From assembly GCF_002553505.1 (NCBI RefSeq), contig NZ_PDCP01000048.1:1-43577 (forward strand): DNA of 43,577 nucleotides, read 5' to 3'. Positions 1-6,975 of the stretch are shown in pieces. The stretch comes from Mycolicibacterium agri. GTDB taxonomy: Bacteria > Actinomycetota > Actinomycetes > Mycobacteriales > Mycobacteriaceae. Each line of letters opens with the position of its first letter. Position 1 is the first letter of the stretch. A program made the position numbers and the translations under genes. The notes under the pieces were generated by a model. That model saw only the letters and a program-made list of their open reading frames with translations. It did no database searches and was not told the origin of the DNA.

Positions 1-261
1 GGGCAATGCTCCGCGACCACGCCGTCTACCAGCCCACAACTACTGCTGCGGCCGCTTGACAACGTCATTGAGAATCTCCTTGACCCTTCGAGCTCAGTGT
101 TGCGACGTGCCGCCAGGACGACTCTGCCTTTTCGACGATTTTGTTTCGCCGACGGGGTCACGGACACGCTCCTTGGTCCCGTTGGTTAATCTTGAGCCGC
201 CGGTGTCGATGTGAATGTGAATCCGACCAGGTCTCCGTCCAACGGTATAGCCGGGTGCGCC

Positions 262-277
262 GCGGTTTTCCGCGGAA
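262..277 (+). repeat. Left copy of candidate flanking inverted repeat
   Basis: The sequence GCGGTTTTCCGCGGAA matches the reverse complement of 4152-4167 at 15 of 16 positions. The two copies face each other and enclose the whole three-gene recombinase/transposase module. They may be terminal or subterminal inverted repeats, or recombination core sites. I found no target-site duplication directly outside either copy, so the exact element ends are not established. Confidence 0.5.
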
Positions 278-281
278 AACC
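264..281. repeat. Perfect 18-bp palindrome
   Basis: GGTTTTCCGCGGAAAACC equals its own reverse complement. It lies 330 bp upstream of the first gene of the recombinase/transposase module. A palindrome of this size could bind a dimeric protein, such as the small ribbon-helix-helix-like protein or the tyrosine-recombinase-like protein encoded just downstream. The palindrome itself is directly visible; the function is inferred. Confidence 0.7.
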
Positions 282-283
282 AA

Positions 284-323
284 TGTCGCACAATCTGACT
301 GACCGAAAGTGTGATCTGCGACA
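284..323. repeat. Inverted repeat with 7-bp arms
   Basis: TGTCGCA (284-290) is mirrored by TGCGACA (317-323) across 26 bases, starting 2 bp after the perfect palindrome. Together the two make an unusually symmetric 60-bp block, possibly a binding platform for the recombinase-like or ribbon-helix-helix-like proteins. Seven-base arms alone could occur by chance. Confidence 0.35.
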
Positions 324-611
324 CAGTTTGATGACATCGATGGGATCTGAAGTTCCAAGTCCCGCTTGTGTTGTGGTGGCCGGTGTTGCATTTCGTAACT
401 GACACCTTCCGGCTCCACTGCACGTCAGGCTGCTGCGGGCTTTCCTGTGATGGGAACCTTTCCACCAGAGGGAAATTGGCGCGTGCCACGGCTGCTCCGG
501 ACTGGATAGATGCCTAGACACGCGCAGATCCCGGCTACCGCAACTGCCTCAAGTAACGGTTTAGCTTCAGGCCATGCCGGTGCTCTACCGGCAATTGACC
601 GGAGGCGGGCA

Positions 612-797
612 ATGGATAGACCTCAAACCAGGTTGCGGGAGCGGATCCGGGTCGAGCTGCGACTGCCACCTCATGTCGCCGAGATGATCTACGAGAGTGC
701 CCAGCACTGGGATGTCTCTTTGTCCGAGGCCGGTTCACGCCTAATCCAGATTGGCCACGATGGCCGCGGTATCGACGCTACGGACCTGCCCAGCTAG
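612..797 (+). CDS. Small ribbon-helix-helix (CopG-like) protein
   Basis: This is a 61-residue protein. The ATG at 612 is preceded by GGAGG (601-605) at good spacing, so I prefer it to the in-frame ATG at 510. Residues about 11-47 read as a beta strand (RIRVELRLP), a helix (HVAEMIYESAQHWD), and a turn plus second helix beginning VSLSEAGSRL. That is the layout of a ribbon-helix-helix DNA-binding fold, as in CopG/Arc repressors and many antitoxins. No toxin partner is visible beside it. The next gene, 280 bp on, is recombinase-like, so an accessory DNA-binding or regulatory role in the element is the likelier reading. The family call is structural reasoning from sequence, not a recognised homologue. 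Confidence 0.5.
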   Translation: MDRPQTRLRERIRVELRLPPHVAEMIYESAQHWDVSLSEAGSRLIQIGHDGRGIDATDLPS

Positions 798-1076
798 ACC
801 GCGCGTGGCCTGACTAGCGCCTGCCATCCAGCTGAGCACCCACAAAGTGAGGAGGAAGAACTACCCGAAACTGTTGATATAAGGCACTTTTCGTCGGAGA
901 TCCCTCAAGAAACGGGAAAAGCCGGGCGGCAACCCGGCTCTCCGTCCGCCGCAAATCGCGGCGACCTCGTTCTCTCGGAACCTCGGCAGATCCCTTTAAG
1001 GAGGAACTTTGTTCATTTCATCGTGTTCGCATACGCATGTCAACGGGTGTACCGGTGTGTCGCGGAGCGTGTGCTG
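798..1076 (+). other. Structured leader region before the recombinase-like gene
   Basis: This 279-bp gap between two same-strand genes holds a stem-loop with 7-bp arms AGCCGGG (920-926) and CCCGGCT (933-939). It also has a purine-rich GAGGAGGAAG block near 850 with no start codon at useful distance, and a strong Shine-Dalgarno AAGGAGGAAC at 998-1007. That last site is well placed for a TTG at 1009 that opens a 22-codon frame, rather than for the recombinase-like gene itself. I recognise no known riboswitch. A long translated leader controlling the downstream genes is possible. Confidence 0.35.
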
Positions 1077-1077
1077 A
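1009..1077 (+). CDS. Possible 22-residue leader peptide
   Basis: TTG at 1009 lies 4 bases after GGAGG in a strong Shine-Dalgarno. The frame runs 22 codons and stops with TGA at 1075-1077, which overlaps the ATG at 1077 as TGATG. The peptide would contain three Cys and two His. Such an arrangement typically couples translation of a short leader to the next gene. There is no homology evidence; it may simply be a fortuitous frame ahead of a GTG start at 1023. Confidence 0.25.
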   Translation: MFISSCSHTHVNGCTGVSRSVC

Positions 1078-2123
1078 TGGGCCGCCACGGAGCCATGGCC
1101 TCCTCCGCCGAAGACCCGAAGCCGGCGAAGCCAGCCGGCACCGCCCGCCATGGAGCTGACAGTCAACGTCATGTGCTTGCGCCGTTTCACCACGACGTCG
1201 ACGAAGAGCGTTATCGAGTTTTGACGGACCTCGCGATTAGGGGCGTTGATCCGCGCTACGTTGGACCCGCACTGGAATCGGCCAAACGCCTGTGGTGTCG
1301 TCTCCGCGGTTTTGCGCTGTCCACCGACCGAATTTCGGCTGCGCATCTCGCGCGGTATCTGGCATTTGAGGCCGAACGGGTCGGCACTTTCGATTACCGA
1401 ACTGCGTTGCGCCGGGCCAACGTCGACCGGTATCTCATGGATGTTGCGATGAGGCGGACCAACCGGTCCATGCGCACCATCAGATGGATCCTGTATGACG
1501 CCGGCCGACTTGTGCACCCCCGGGAGTACCCCGAGGCACGCACCCTGCCGGCCCCGCGGACAAAGAGAATCGCCGCGGCATCGGCACAGGACATTCGTGA
1601 TTGGTACGCCCTGGCTCCGACGCTGCCTCAATGGCTTCGACGACGCCTTATGCTCCTGCTGGACCTCTGTTACGGGGCCGGCGCGCGCCCGCCCGACTTC
1701 AAAGTCCTGCGGGGCACCTCCATCACAAGTGAGACCATCGACGGCCGAGAACTCGCCATCGTGCGACTGCGCAACACAGCTGGCGGAACCAGGCTCGTCC
1801 CGGTCACCGATTCAGACATTTCCCGCCGCCTCTTGGATCTTGCGCACAGCAAAGGATCTGACTACCTGTTGCCGGCGGCGAAGGGACAAGTGGAACGCAA
1901 CGCGACCGACCGCATCGGTGAGCAACTCCGCGCTCGCAGTCACGGAAACATCAACGCCGCCGCGCTGCGCAACCGGTGGATCCTCGATCTCGCCGAACGC
2001 GTCCCAGCAGCACTGCTTCTGCAACTCGCCGACGTGGTCGACGTCCAAGTCCTCGCAGACCAACGGGATCAACTACCCACCTACGGCCTTCATCGTGCGA
2101 TCGCGCTCATGACGGAAAGCTGA
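1077..2123 (+). CDS. Degenerate tyrosine-recombinase-like protein
   Basis: About 348 residues from the ATG at 1077; an in-frame GTG at 1023 would add 18. The C-terminal half resembles the tyrosine recombinase catalytic domain. The segment LLDLCYGAGARPPDFKVLRG matches the box I region around the first catalytic Arg. A beta hairpin IVRLRNTAGGTRLVPV follows, then a box II-like segment (ALRNRWILDLAER), then LPTYGLHRA near the end that could supply the nucleophilic Tyr. The His of the usual H-x-x-R is not present, and the catalytic Lys seems replaced, so strand-exchange activity is doubtful. The gene ends 3 bp before the transposase-like gene, suggesting one transcript. It may be a DNA-binding accessory rather than an active integrase. 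The fold assignment is inferred from motif spacing. Confidence 0.55.
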   Translation: MGRHGAMASSAEDPKPAKPAGTARHGADSQRHVLAPFHHDVDEERYRVLTDLAIRGVDPRYVGPALESAKRLWCRLRGFALSTDRISAAHLARYLAFEAERVGTFDYRTALRRANVDRYLMDVAMRRTNRSMRTIRWILYDAGRLVHPREYPEARTLPAPRTKRIAAASAQDIRDWYALAPTLPQWLRRRLMLLLDLCYGAGARPPDFKVLRGTSITSETIDGRELAIVRLRNTAGGTRLVPVTDSDISRRLLDLAHSKGSDYLLPAAKGQVERNATDRIGEQLRARSHGNINAAALRNRWILDLAERVPAALLLQLADVVDVQVLADQRDQLPTYGLHRAIALMTES

Positions 2124-2126
2124 ACC

Positions 2127-3905
2127 GTGATCACCGACTTCGAGAACTCATACCGACTGTCAGACAACCTCTTTCGTGAAGCGAAAGTCATCATCGAACG
2201 ATCGAAGGCGGCCGAGATGATCGACGACTTCCATGACCAGCACCGCGGCACCGGCGGACAGAACTGCAACGGCATTGCTTACACCATCTCCGCCGTCCTG
2301 GTCGCCGCCCTGGGACTGCTGATGCTCGGGCGAACCCCGACCTACAAAGCCATCCAGCAAGCCATCGGCGACCTCACCTCGCGACAACTCGCCGAAGTCG
2401 GCATGGCTGGACAAGACACCTCCCGCATCTTCGCCGACCGCGCCGAGCAACGCCGCGAGCGAACACGCTTCGTCGCCTGGCTCAACCGCCGCCTCGCCCC
2501 ACTCGATCCCAGCCCCGACCAACCCGCACGACGAATCACCAACGCCGAACACCGACGCATCATCGCCCACCGCAGCACCGAACAACGCGCAGCCAGCCTG
2601 GAAGCCGCCGAACGCTTGCGCACGGTCATTAACCGCATCGTCTTCGGGTCCATCATCGATCCGAAGCCTCAAGACGCCGTCGGTGACATCGTGGCCGAGG
2701 AGACGATCTTCGATCTCGCCGGTCCCTCAGCAGGGCTGGGGATCAGATCCGACAAACACCGCGCGGCCGCATACTTCGGCAGCTACTACTCCCGCGACAA
2801 ACACTCCACCACTGTGCACCAAGACGCCAGCGGCGGCGGAAAGCGAGGCTTCGGCATCGGACTGACCGCCGTCATACGCATCGGACCACCCGACCAACTT
2901 CATGCCGTGGCCCCCGTCATCATCGGGATGGACGTCCATCCACCCACCTCTGGCAGCACCGACGGGCTCGCCGTCGCCATCACTCACGCCAAACGAAACG
3001 GCCTCGACACTCGACGAGCGGGACGAGCACGCCTGCCCCGCCTCACAGTCGACATGGGCTACAACCCGAAGAAGGGCTTCGCACGCCTCATGCTCGACCA
3101 GCAGTACACCGCCGTCGTGCGGTACCCCCAGCACTGGACACTCACCGACACCTCGGCCAACCCACCCGGCACCACCGCAGACACGCCGCCGGGACCCATC
3201 CAGTTCGCCGGCTCGTTCTACTGCCCGGCCGCCGCCGAACTGCTTGCCCAGCACCACATGCCCAAGACCCGAGACCTGCTCAAAGATGATGGGTGGGAGG
3301 CCCACGACCGCCGCCTGGCCGGTGTCCTGCCCTTCCTGATGGGGCTGAACTCCCGACCGAGACTTAGCCGACCACGCGGACGCCCACCCCTGGGGGTCGA
3401 ACCACGGTTCGACGTCAAGGTGGAGCAAGTCTGCCCGGCGGTGCAGCTGCGGGTCCGATGCCCACTCAAACCGGCTTCAATGACGCGTGCAGCCTTCGGC
3501 GCCCCGACGGCGACGCCGACTTGGCACGCAGGCGACCGGCAATGCTGCGCCCAGTCGATCGTCACCGTCACCCTGACACCCAGTCAGCTCAGCAAGGCGC
3601 AATGGGGACCGGTCGGCGGGAGTTGGGAACACACGCTGTACTTCGAGGCAGCCCGCGCTCGAACGGAGCAGACCTTTAGCATCCTGAAGTCGGCCCACGT
3701 CACCAAGCTGGTCGATCTCAAGTGGGGGCCCCGACGCGAACCCATGGTCAAGCTTCTGTTGGCGCTCGCCGTGGCCAGCACCAATCACCGCATCCAGAAG
3801 ACCTACCGGTCACGCCGGGCCCGCGAAGAATCCATCGACGTCCGTTGGCGCCAACTTCGCCACCACCTCGGACACGAACCCGCAAAGACACCGCCCCTGA
3901 CCTGA
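2127..3905 (+). CDS. DDE-type transposase-like protein
   Basis: 592 residues from a GTG start, 3 bp after the preceding stop. The N-terminal part has a helical segment (AALGLLMLGRTPTYKAIQQA) like the amino-terminal domain of IS4/IS1182-type transposases. The core shows YYSRDKHSTTVHQDASGGGK, then a strand ending RLPRLTVDMGYN with a candidate second catalytic Asp. Near the C-terminus RTEQTFSILKS gives the Glu in the R-x-E-x-x-F-x-x-L-K setting typical of DDE enzymes. It is longer than most IS transposases, with Pro-rich inserts in the middle. Pairing a DDE-like transposase with a tyrosine-recombinase-like gene in one cistron pair is unusual. The superfamily is fairly clear; the IS family is not. 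Confidence 0.65.
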   Translation: MITDFENSYRLSDNLFREAKVIIERSKAAEMIDDFHDQHRGTGGQNCNGIAYTISAVLVAALGLLMLGRTPTYKAIQQAIGDLTSRQLAEVGMAGQDTSRIFADRAEQRRERTRFVAWLNRRLAPLDPSPDQPARRITNAEHRRIIAHRSTEQRAASLEAAERLRTVINRIVFGSIIDPKPQDAVGDIVAEETIFDLAGPSAGLGIRSDKHRAAAYFGSYYSRDKHSTTVHQDASGGGKRGFGIGLTAVIRIGPPDQLHAVAPVIIGMDVHPPTSGSTDGLAVAITHAKRNGLDTRRAGRARLPRLTVDMGYNPKKGFARLMLDQQYTAVVRYPQHWTLTDTSANPPGTTADTPPGPIQFAGSFYCPAAAELLAQHHMPKTRDLLKDDGWEAHDRRLAGVLPFLMGLNSRPRLSRPRGRPPLGVEPRFDVKVEQVCPAVQLRVRCPLKPASMTRAAFGAPTATPTWHAGDRQCCAQSIVTVTLTPSQLSKAQWGPVGGSWEHTLYFEAARARTEQTFSILKSAHVTKLVDLKWGPRREPMVKLLLALAVASTNHRIQKTYRSRRAREESIDVRWRQLRHHLGHEPAKTPPLT

Positions 3906-3919
3906 CGAGATTCAACCGA

Positions 3920-3951
3920 AGCGGGCCGTGCGAACATCGCGTCGGCCCGCT
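3920..3951 (+). terminator. Stem-loop after the transposase-like gene
   Basis: Nine-base perfect arms AGCGGGCCG (3920-3928) and CGGCCCGCT (3943-3951) with a 14-base loop, beginning 15 bp past the stop codon. No U-tract follows, which is common for mycobacterial terminators. It could instead be a structural end of the element. Confidence 0.5.
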
Positions 3952-3965
3952 GCGGCATGTCCGAG

Positions 3966-4145
3966 GCGCCAGATAAATCCCGGCCAAAAATTACCTGTCA
4001 AGGGAAGGTCGCCGACAGCGCCGTCTCCCGCGGCAGATCCGCGACCCTGCATCGGCGCGGAACTCGCACAAGGAGCCGGTGGCTGGCCTCATCAGCCCGC
4101 ACCGCAGTGTCATCCAGTACGCGCTGCGTGCGCCGGATAAATCGC
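3966..4145 (+). repeat. Pair of 16-bp near-identical direct repeats
   Basis: GCGCCAGATAAATCCC at 3966-3981 and GCGCCGGATAAATCGC at 4130-4145 match at 14 of 16 positions, 164 bp apart. They sit between the transposase-like gene and the right inverted-repeat copy. They may be repeated transposase binding sites at the right end; no matching copies were noticed at the left end. Confidence 0.35.
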
Positions 4146-4151
4146 TGGAGA

Positions 4152-4167
4152 TTCCGCAGAAAACCGC
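4152..4167 (-). repeat. Right copy of candidate flanking inverted repeat
   Basis: Read on the minus strand this is GCGGTTTTCTGCGGAA, differing from 262-277 only at one base. The pair brackets the ribbon-helix-helix, recombinase-like and transposase-like genes, giving a putative element of about 3.9 kb if these are its ends. Bases outside the two copies do not align with each other. Confidence 0.5.
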
Positions 4168-4337
4168 TGGAACCGATTTCGCAAAGGGCACTCTGAACAG
4201 CTGAAACGTACCGCACACCAATGAGCGTCCTTTAGCGCTCTGTACTGGCGCTGTAGTGCGCCAACCCGTTGACTTTGCGCCTACGGCGCACACCTCTCGT
4301 TCTTCTTCGCCAAGGGCGCAATGTCAATCCCGGGCGG

Positions 4338-4790
4338 TCAGGACTGCACGGTGCTGTCCGCGACGCCGTGATACTGCGGGACTCCGCGCTCCCGGAAGCG
4401 GCGGCCGGTGATCCTCTCGGTGCGGATCCGCACGAAGTGGTCGCGACGCCCTTCGACCCACGGCTCGACGAACGTTCCGGCCACTTCGACCAGGTGGTCG
4501 ATGTCGGTGACCGGCTCGGCATGCCCGATGACCACGACACTCCAGCCGTTACGCAGGTCGGGGTCGAGCTCGTCGGCCTCGAACGCCACCACCTGATTGC
4601 GCGTCGCGGCGGCCAGCTTCGGTCCACCGGCCACGCGGATCACCACGTCGTCGTGCCACAGTCGGAAGTTCACCGGCTGCACGGCGGGCAGCGCGTCTTC
4701 GGTGAAGACCAGGCGACCGACCCGCACCGTGGCCAGCAGATCGAGGCACTGTCGGCGATTGAGCTCGTCGAGCGGTTGGCCTTTGGTCAT
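4338..4790 (-). CDS. Pyridoxamine 5'-phosphate oxidase-like flavin-binding protein
   Basis: 150 residues. I chose the ATG at 4790 because GGGAGG ends 6 bases before it; the ATG at 4796 would abut that site. The opening LDELNRRQCLDLLATVRVGRLVF and the later strands (PAVQPVNFRLWHDDVVIRV, then QVVAFEADELD, then WSVVVIGHAEPV) are typical of the FMN-binding split-barrel (Pyridox_ox_2) family. These proteins bind FMN, F420 or heme and have various redox roles; the substrate cannot be read from sequence. The start lies 2 bp after the stop of the wax ester synthase gene, so the two are translationally coupled. A flavin split-barrel gene beside a triacylglycerol synthase recalls the tgs1 neighbourhood of the dormancy regulon, which is inference. 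Confidence 0.8.
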   Translation of the reverse strand: MTKGQPLDELNRRQCLDLLATVRVGRLVFTEDALPAVQPVNFRLWHDDVVIRVAGGPKLAAATRNQVVAFEADELDPDLRNGWSVVVIGHAEPVTDIDHLVEVAGTFVEPWVEGRRDHFVRIRTERITGRRFRERGVPQYHGVADSTVQS

Positions 4791-4792
4791 CG

Positions 4793-6202
4793 TCATCCTC
4801 CCTGTACCAGTGCCAGAGTGCCGACCGGAGTAGAACGCCAATGGCCCGACGCCAATCCGGTCAAACGGGTGATTGCCCGGCGGATGCCGCCGGCTATTTC
4901 CTCGACGTCAGGTGCGGCGTCGTAGTCGCCGATGATGCCGAAAGCCAGGTGATCGGCGTAGCTCAGGATCGCGATGCCGGTCCGCAGTTGCAGCGCCAGC
5001 GGCGGAACCGGCAGCAGTCGCACGACCTCCCGCCCCGCGATGCGTATCCGCCTGCGGGGTCCGGGCACGTTCGTCGCCAGCGTGACGATTCCGCGCTGCG
5101 GCAGCCGGGTCAGCGCCCGCACGGTCCACGCGGTGAGGGGGAAGGGCAGAGCGTTGGCGGCCGCGAGCAGCACGTTGCCCGCCTGCCGCTGGCCGCTGCC
5201 TTTGGCCTTGGTGAGCCGGGCGTGCACCTTCTTCAACTGCTCGACCGGGTCGGCCTTGTCGACGGGGAGGTACGGCAGCATCACCGATACGCGGTTGTCG
5301 GTCTTCCCGGTCGCATCGCTCGACCGCACCGACACCGGCACCAGCGTCCGCAGTGAGTTCGGTGCCAGGCTCTCGCCGCGTTGCAATAGCATCGTTCGGT
5401 AGCTGTCCGTAATGGCCGCTAGCGCAACGTCATTGACGGTCACCCCGAATCGGGCGCCGATCCGTTCGACGTCGGACAACGAGACCTCGACGGCGGCGAA
5501 GCGCCGCATGTCGGTCACCGGGCCGGTCAACGACGACGCGGCAGCGGGACGCAGCAGGCCATCGACCAGTTCGAGTGCACCCTGGACGACTTGTGTCGCA
5601 GCCGACGTCACCCCCCGAGACGTCCGCCACGCCAAGCTCACCCAGTCGATCGGGTTGAGGGGGAGCGCCGGCAGCCGCGACGCAGAACGCCTCGGCCGGG
5701 CCGGGTGGATTCCGGTGCCGAATATCTCGCCGCCGCGGTCGTCGGCCAGCTGAGTGAGCAGCCTTGTCGCGGCGACCCCGTCGGCGATGCAGTGGTGGAC
5801 TTTCATCAAGATCGCCCAACGGTGATGCACGAGCCCGTCGACGACCCAGCATTCCCAGAGCGGGCGTTCGCGATCCAGCCGGCGCTCCATCACCTCGGCA
5901 ACCCAGCGGAACAGCGCCTCGTCGTCGCCTGGCCTCGGCAGGGCCGCGCGCCGCACATGATGAAAGACGTCGAACGCGTCGTCGTCCGCCCACCGTGGAG
6001 CACCGAGGTCGAGCGGCTGGGTGTGCAGCACCTGCCTGAACCGCGGCACCGCACGGATGCGGTCGGCCAGGTCGGCGGCCAGCGAGTCGAAGTCGGGCAT
6101 CGGCCCGGCCAGCACCGCGACGGCACCGATGGCAAGGCTGACGTGCGGGTCGGAGTCTTCGGCCTCGAGGAATCCCGCATCCAGCGTCGTCAACTGCTCC
6201 AT
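4793..6202 (-). CDS. Wax ester synthase/diacylglycerol acyltransferase (WS/DGAT)
   Basis: 469 residues starting MEQLTTLDAGFLEAED, the classic N-terminus of actinobacterial triacylglycerol synthases. The acyltransferase motif HHxxxDG is intact as HHCIADG at about residues 136-142, and the PLWE motif is at 114-117. The enzyme esterifies diacylglycerol or fatty alcohol with acyl-CoA at the membrane or lipid-droplet surface for carbon storage. An upstream in-frame ATG at 6244 also has a purine-rich leader (AAAAAGGGACC) and would add 14 residues. The family pattern and GGAG upstream favour 6202. It is cotranscribed with the flavin-binding gene downstream. Mycobacteria carry many paralogues, so no gene number is assigned. 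Confidence 0.9.
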   Translation of the reverse strand: MEQLTTLDAGFLEAEDSDPHVSLAIGAVAVLAGPMPDFDSLAADLADRIRAVPRFRQVLHTQPLDLGAPRWADDDAFDVFHHVRRAALPRPGDDEALFRWVAEVMERRLDRERPLWECWVVDGLVHHRWAILMKVHHCIADGVAATRLLTQLADDRGGEIFGTGIHPARPRRSASRLPALPLNPIDWVSLAWRTSRGVTSAATQVVQGALELVDGLLRPAAASSLTGPVTDMRRFAAVEVSLSDVERIGARFGVTVNDVALAAITDSYRTMLLQRGESLAPNSLRTLVPVSVRSSDATGKTDNRVSVMLPYLPVDKADPVEQLKKVHARLTKAKGSGQRQAGNVLLAAANALPFPLTAWTVRALTRLPQRGIVTLATNVPGPRRRIRIAGREVVRLLPVPPLALQLRTGIAILSYADHLAFGIIGDYDAAPDVEEIAGGIRRAITRLTGLASGHWRSTPVGTLALVQGG

Positions 6203-6245
6203 GTCTCCACTCTTCGTGGTCAATGACCGCCGCAGTAGAGACATA

Positions 6246-6280
6246 GGTCCCTTTTTCTTTGCGGGGTCCCTTTTTCTTTG
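6246..6280 (-). repeat. Two tandem 16-bp repeats in a divergent promoter region
   Basis: GGTCCCTTTTTCTTTG occurs at 6246-6261 and again at 6265-6280, identical, with a 3-bp spacer (19-bp period). On the WS/DGAT mRNA strand this is a doubled CAAAGAAAAAGGGACC just upstream of the gene. It may be a duplicated activator or ribosome-binding tract, and lies between the WS/DGAT gene and the divergent channel gene. Confidence 0.7.
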
Positions 6281-6317
6281 TGTGGCCCGGCAGATTCGGC
6301 CTGCTCGTTCGGCGGCG

Positions 6318-6971
6318 GTGGAAAGATCGCGTGCGTGGCGGCGGCGAGGCCCGAGTCGGCACGGTCTTTCGGACTCCGGACGACCCGAATGGATGTTCAG
6401 CGACGGCGTATTCGCGATCGCTATCACGCTGCTGGTGCTCGACATCGGTGTGCCCGACGGGTCGGGCGACGATCTGCTGGGTGCGGTGGCCGACGAGTGG
6501 CCGTCGTATCTGGCCTACCTGGTGAGCTTCTCGACGATCGGCGCGGTGTGGCTGGTGCACTCGGTGATCACCGAGTGCCTCGACCGCGCGACGCCCGCCT
6601 TGATCCGGGTGAATCTGCTGCTGCTGATGGTCGTCTCGGCGCTGCCGTTCCCGACGCGGCTGCTGGCCGACTACATCGGCGACGTCGATTCGCGGCGGGT
6701 GGCGGCGACGATCTACGGCCTGAACCTGCTTCTGGTGGCGCTGGTGGTGTCGGTCTTGTGGCGATATGCCGTGCGGCAGAGGCTGATTCGGCCAGATGTG
6801 GCCGACGAGGATGTCCGCCTTATCACGAAGAGGCTGACGCCGGGGCTGGCCGGCTACCTGGTGTTGATCGCGACGGGGTTGTTCCTTCCGCTGGTGGCGG
6901 TGTTCGGCTACCTGGCGATCGCGGTGTATTTCATCGTGCCGTTCGGCGCGCTGAGGCGGGCGCGAACGTGA
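6318..6971 (+). CDS. TMEM175-family (DUF1211) potassium-channel-like membrane protein
   Basis: About 217 residues from a GTG at 6318. The start is uncertain because no clear ribosome site is visible. The signature FSDGVFAIAITLLVLDI follows RPEW, which is the first-helix selectivity motif of bacterial TMEM175 (DUF1211). Further hydrophobic segments (YLAYLVSFSTIGAVWLV, LLLLMVVSALPF, LLLVALVVSVLW, LVLIATGLFLPLVAVFGYLAIAVYF) give about six membrane helices. Bacterial members conduct K+ weakly as tetramers. It is transcribed divergently from the WS/DGAT gene and converges with narI, whose end is 4 bp away. Confidence 0.8.
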   Translation: MERSRAWRRRGPSRHGLSDSGRPEWMFSDGVFAIAITLLVLDIGVPDGSGDDLLGAVADEWPSYLAYLVSFSTIGAVWLVHSVITECLDRATPALIRVNLLLLMVVSALPFPTRLLADYIGDVDSRRVAATIYGLNLLLVALVVSVLWRYAVRQRLIRPDVADEDVRLITKRLTPGLAGYLVLIATGLFLPLVAVFGYLAIAVYFIVPFGALRRART

Positions 6972-6975
6972 CGCC

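Larger units (their letters stand above)
1..611. other. Non-coding left flank of the mobile-element-like module
   Basis: I see no convincing gene here. The short open frames on both strands have no recognisable motif and no good ribosome site. Composition is less GC-rich than the rest of the window. The stretch holds a perfect 18-bp palindrome (264-281), an adjacent long-spacer inverted repeat (284-290 with 317-323), and one copy of an inverted repeat that recurs beyond the transposase gene. It probably contains one edge of an inserted element plus the regulatory region of the first gene at 612. The left boundary of the insertion may lie outside the window. Confidence 0.5.
3906..4337. other. 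Non-coding right flank of the element
   Basis: No gene is supported in these 432 bp. Visible structures are the stem-loop at 3920-3951, a near-identical direct repeat pair (3966-3981 and 4130-4145), and the right copy of the 16-bp inverted repeat (4152-4167). Small hairpins occur near 4223-4240 (GAGCG/CGCTC) and 4277-4289 (GCGCC/GGCGC). The last of these lies about 50 bp beyond the stop codon of the minus-strand gene that ends at 4338 and could serve as its terminator. Confidence 0.45.

Noticed and set aside
1..260. A tRNA or other attachment gene at the left edge of the putative element
   Set aside because: I found no acceptor/T-loop pattern or CCA-type end in this stretch.
612..797. Toxin-antitoxin module around the ribbon-helix-helix-like protein
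   Set aside because: No toxin-sized gene overlaps or adjoins it; the next gene is 280 bp away and recombinase-like.
6240..6285. GGTCCC/GGGACC motifs considered as DosR boxes for the WS/DGAT gene
   Set aside because: The motifs are direct repeats followed by T-runs and do not form the GGGACT...AGTCCC palindrome of a DosR site.
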